Shown: positions 63,877 to 64,000 of the stretch, piece after piece
Position numbering within the stretch: position 1 is the first letter of the stretch
How the letters are laid out: each line of letters opens with the position of its first letter
Source: Rhizobium oryzicola
GTDB taxonomy: Bacteria; Pseudomonadota; Alphaproteobacteria; Rhizobiales; Rhizobiaceae
Direction of reading: 5' to 3'
Assembly: GCF_030504645.1 (NCBI RefSeq)
Contig: NZ_JAUKWQ010000001.1
Coordinates: forward strand, 1,409,402 to 1,473,401
Length of the DNA: 64,000 nucleotides
The notes under the pieces: generated by a model
Told to the model about the DNA's origin: nothing
Database searches by the model: none
Seen by the model: only the letters and a program-made list of their open reading frames with translations
Made by a program: the position numbers and the translations under genes

Positions 63877-64000
63877 ATGGCAAAGAGCAAGTTTGAGCGT
63901 ACGAAGCCGCACGTTAACATCGGCACGATTGGCCACGTTGACCACGGCAAGACGTCGCTGACGGCAGCAATCACGAAGTTTTTCGGTGAGTTCAAGGCGT
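63877..64000 (+). CDS. tuf: Elongation factor Tu (5' part, cut by window end)
   Basis: The first 41 codons of EF-Tu: [19 protein letters not shown] onward, with the P-loop [20 protein letters not shown] precedes the ATG. The tRNA-Tyr-tRNA-Gly-tuf order is the usual one in rhizobia. Confidence 0.97.

Overview
The window is a chromosomal segment of an alphaproteobacterium of the Rhizobiales, most likely Rhizobiaceae (Agrobacterium/Rhizobium/Allorhizobium group); the genus cannot be fixed from sequence alone. The grounds are gene content and order (divK-pleD, topA-rnr, aroQ-accB-accC-aat next to the NDUFA12 and DUF2155 genes, rlmB followed by tRNA-Tyr, tRNA-Gly and tuf), alphaproteobacterial LexA boxes of the GTTC-N7-GTTC type, TTAA-N7-TTAA CtrA-like boxes, and an RNase E with an interrupted S1 domain and a C-terminal GWW motif. 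There is no plasmid, phage or IS backbone; nearly everything is core housekeeping, with a few accessory islets.

Layout. 1-1377: end of an unidentified gene, a palindromic repeat pair, a hairpin-rich non-coding stretch, then a LexA-type promoter driving a 28-residue membrane peptide. 1378-8586: dnaE, an L,D-transpeptidase, SOS-type dinB, a HAD-like protein and DUF3572. 8714-10466: divK-pleD, cell-cycle and c-di-GMP control. 11184-18863 (minus): topA-rnr-DUF983-Nudix-MFS, with rpmG downstream. 19097-23143 (minus): pyrB, a catalytically dead dihydroorotase, plsY, dprA. 23268-26894: AidB-like dehydrogenase, a small membrane pair with CtrA-like sites, ruvX, a metallo-beta-lactamase-fold hydrolase. 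27030-33061: gatC-gatA and gatB, separated by an islet holding a CesT-type secretion chaperone, an AT-richer candidate effector gene and a GNAT. 33101-36428: two GNATs, NDUFA12, DUF2155 and an acyltransferase. 36464-40291 (minus): aat, accC, accB, aroQ, a DsbA-like protein. 40486-49234: rne, an amidase, PBP1A and prfB with its programmed frameshift. 49305-54946: divergent Bcr/CflA transporter and TetR, NAD kinase, tRNA-Thr, a lysozyme-like/DUF4214 protein, a glycine-zipper protein and an HpaI aldolase. 55384-62435: a signalling operon (MCP, CheW, periplasmic SUOX-like protein, hybrid kinase, HD-GYP) and a lone receiver behind an EcfG-like promoter. 62442-64000: rlmB, tRNA-Tyr, tRNA-Gly and the start of tuf.

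The most interesting signals are: (1) a 28-residue single-helix peptide with its own Shine-Dalgarno sequence behind two LexA boxes, just upstream of dnaE, resembling in size and logic the Caulobacter SOS division inhibitor SidA; (2) an orphan type III-style chaperone/effector pair between gatA and gatB with no secretion apparatus nearby; (3) a five-gene chemoreceptor-kinase-c-di-GMP phosphodiesterase operon whose SUOX-like exported protein has no cysteine in its mature part, suggesting a sensing rather than catalytic role.
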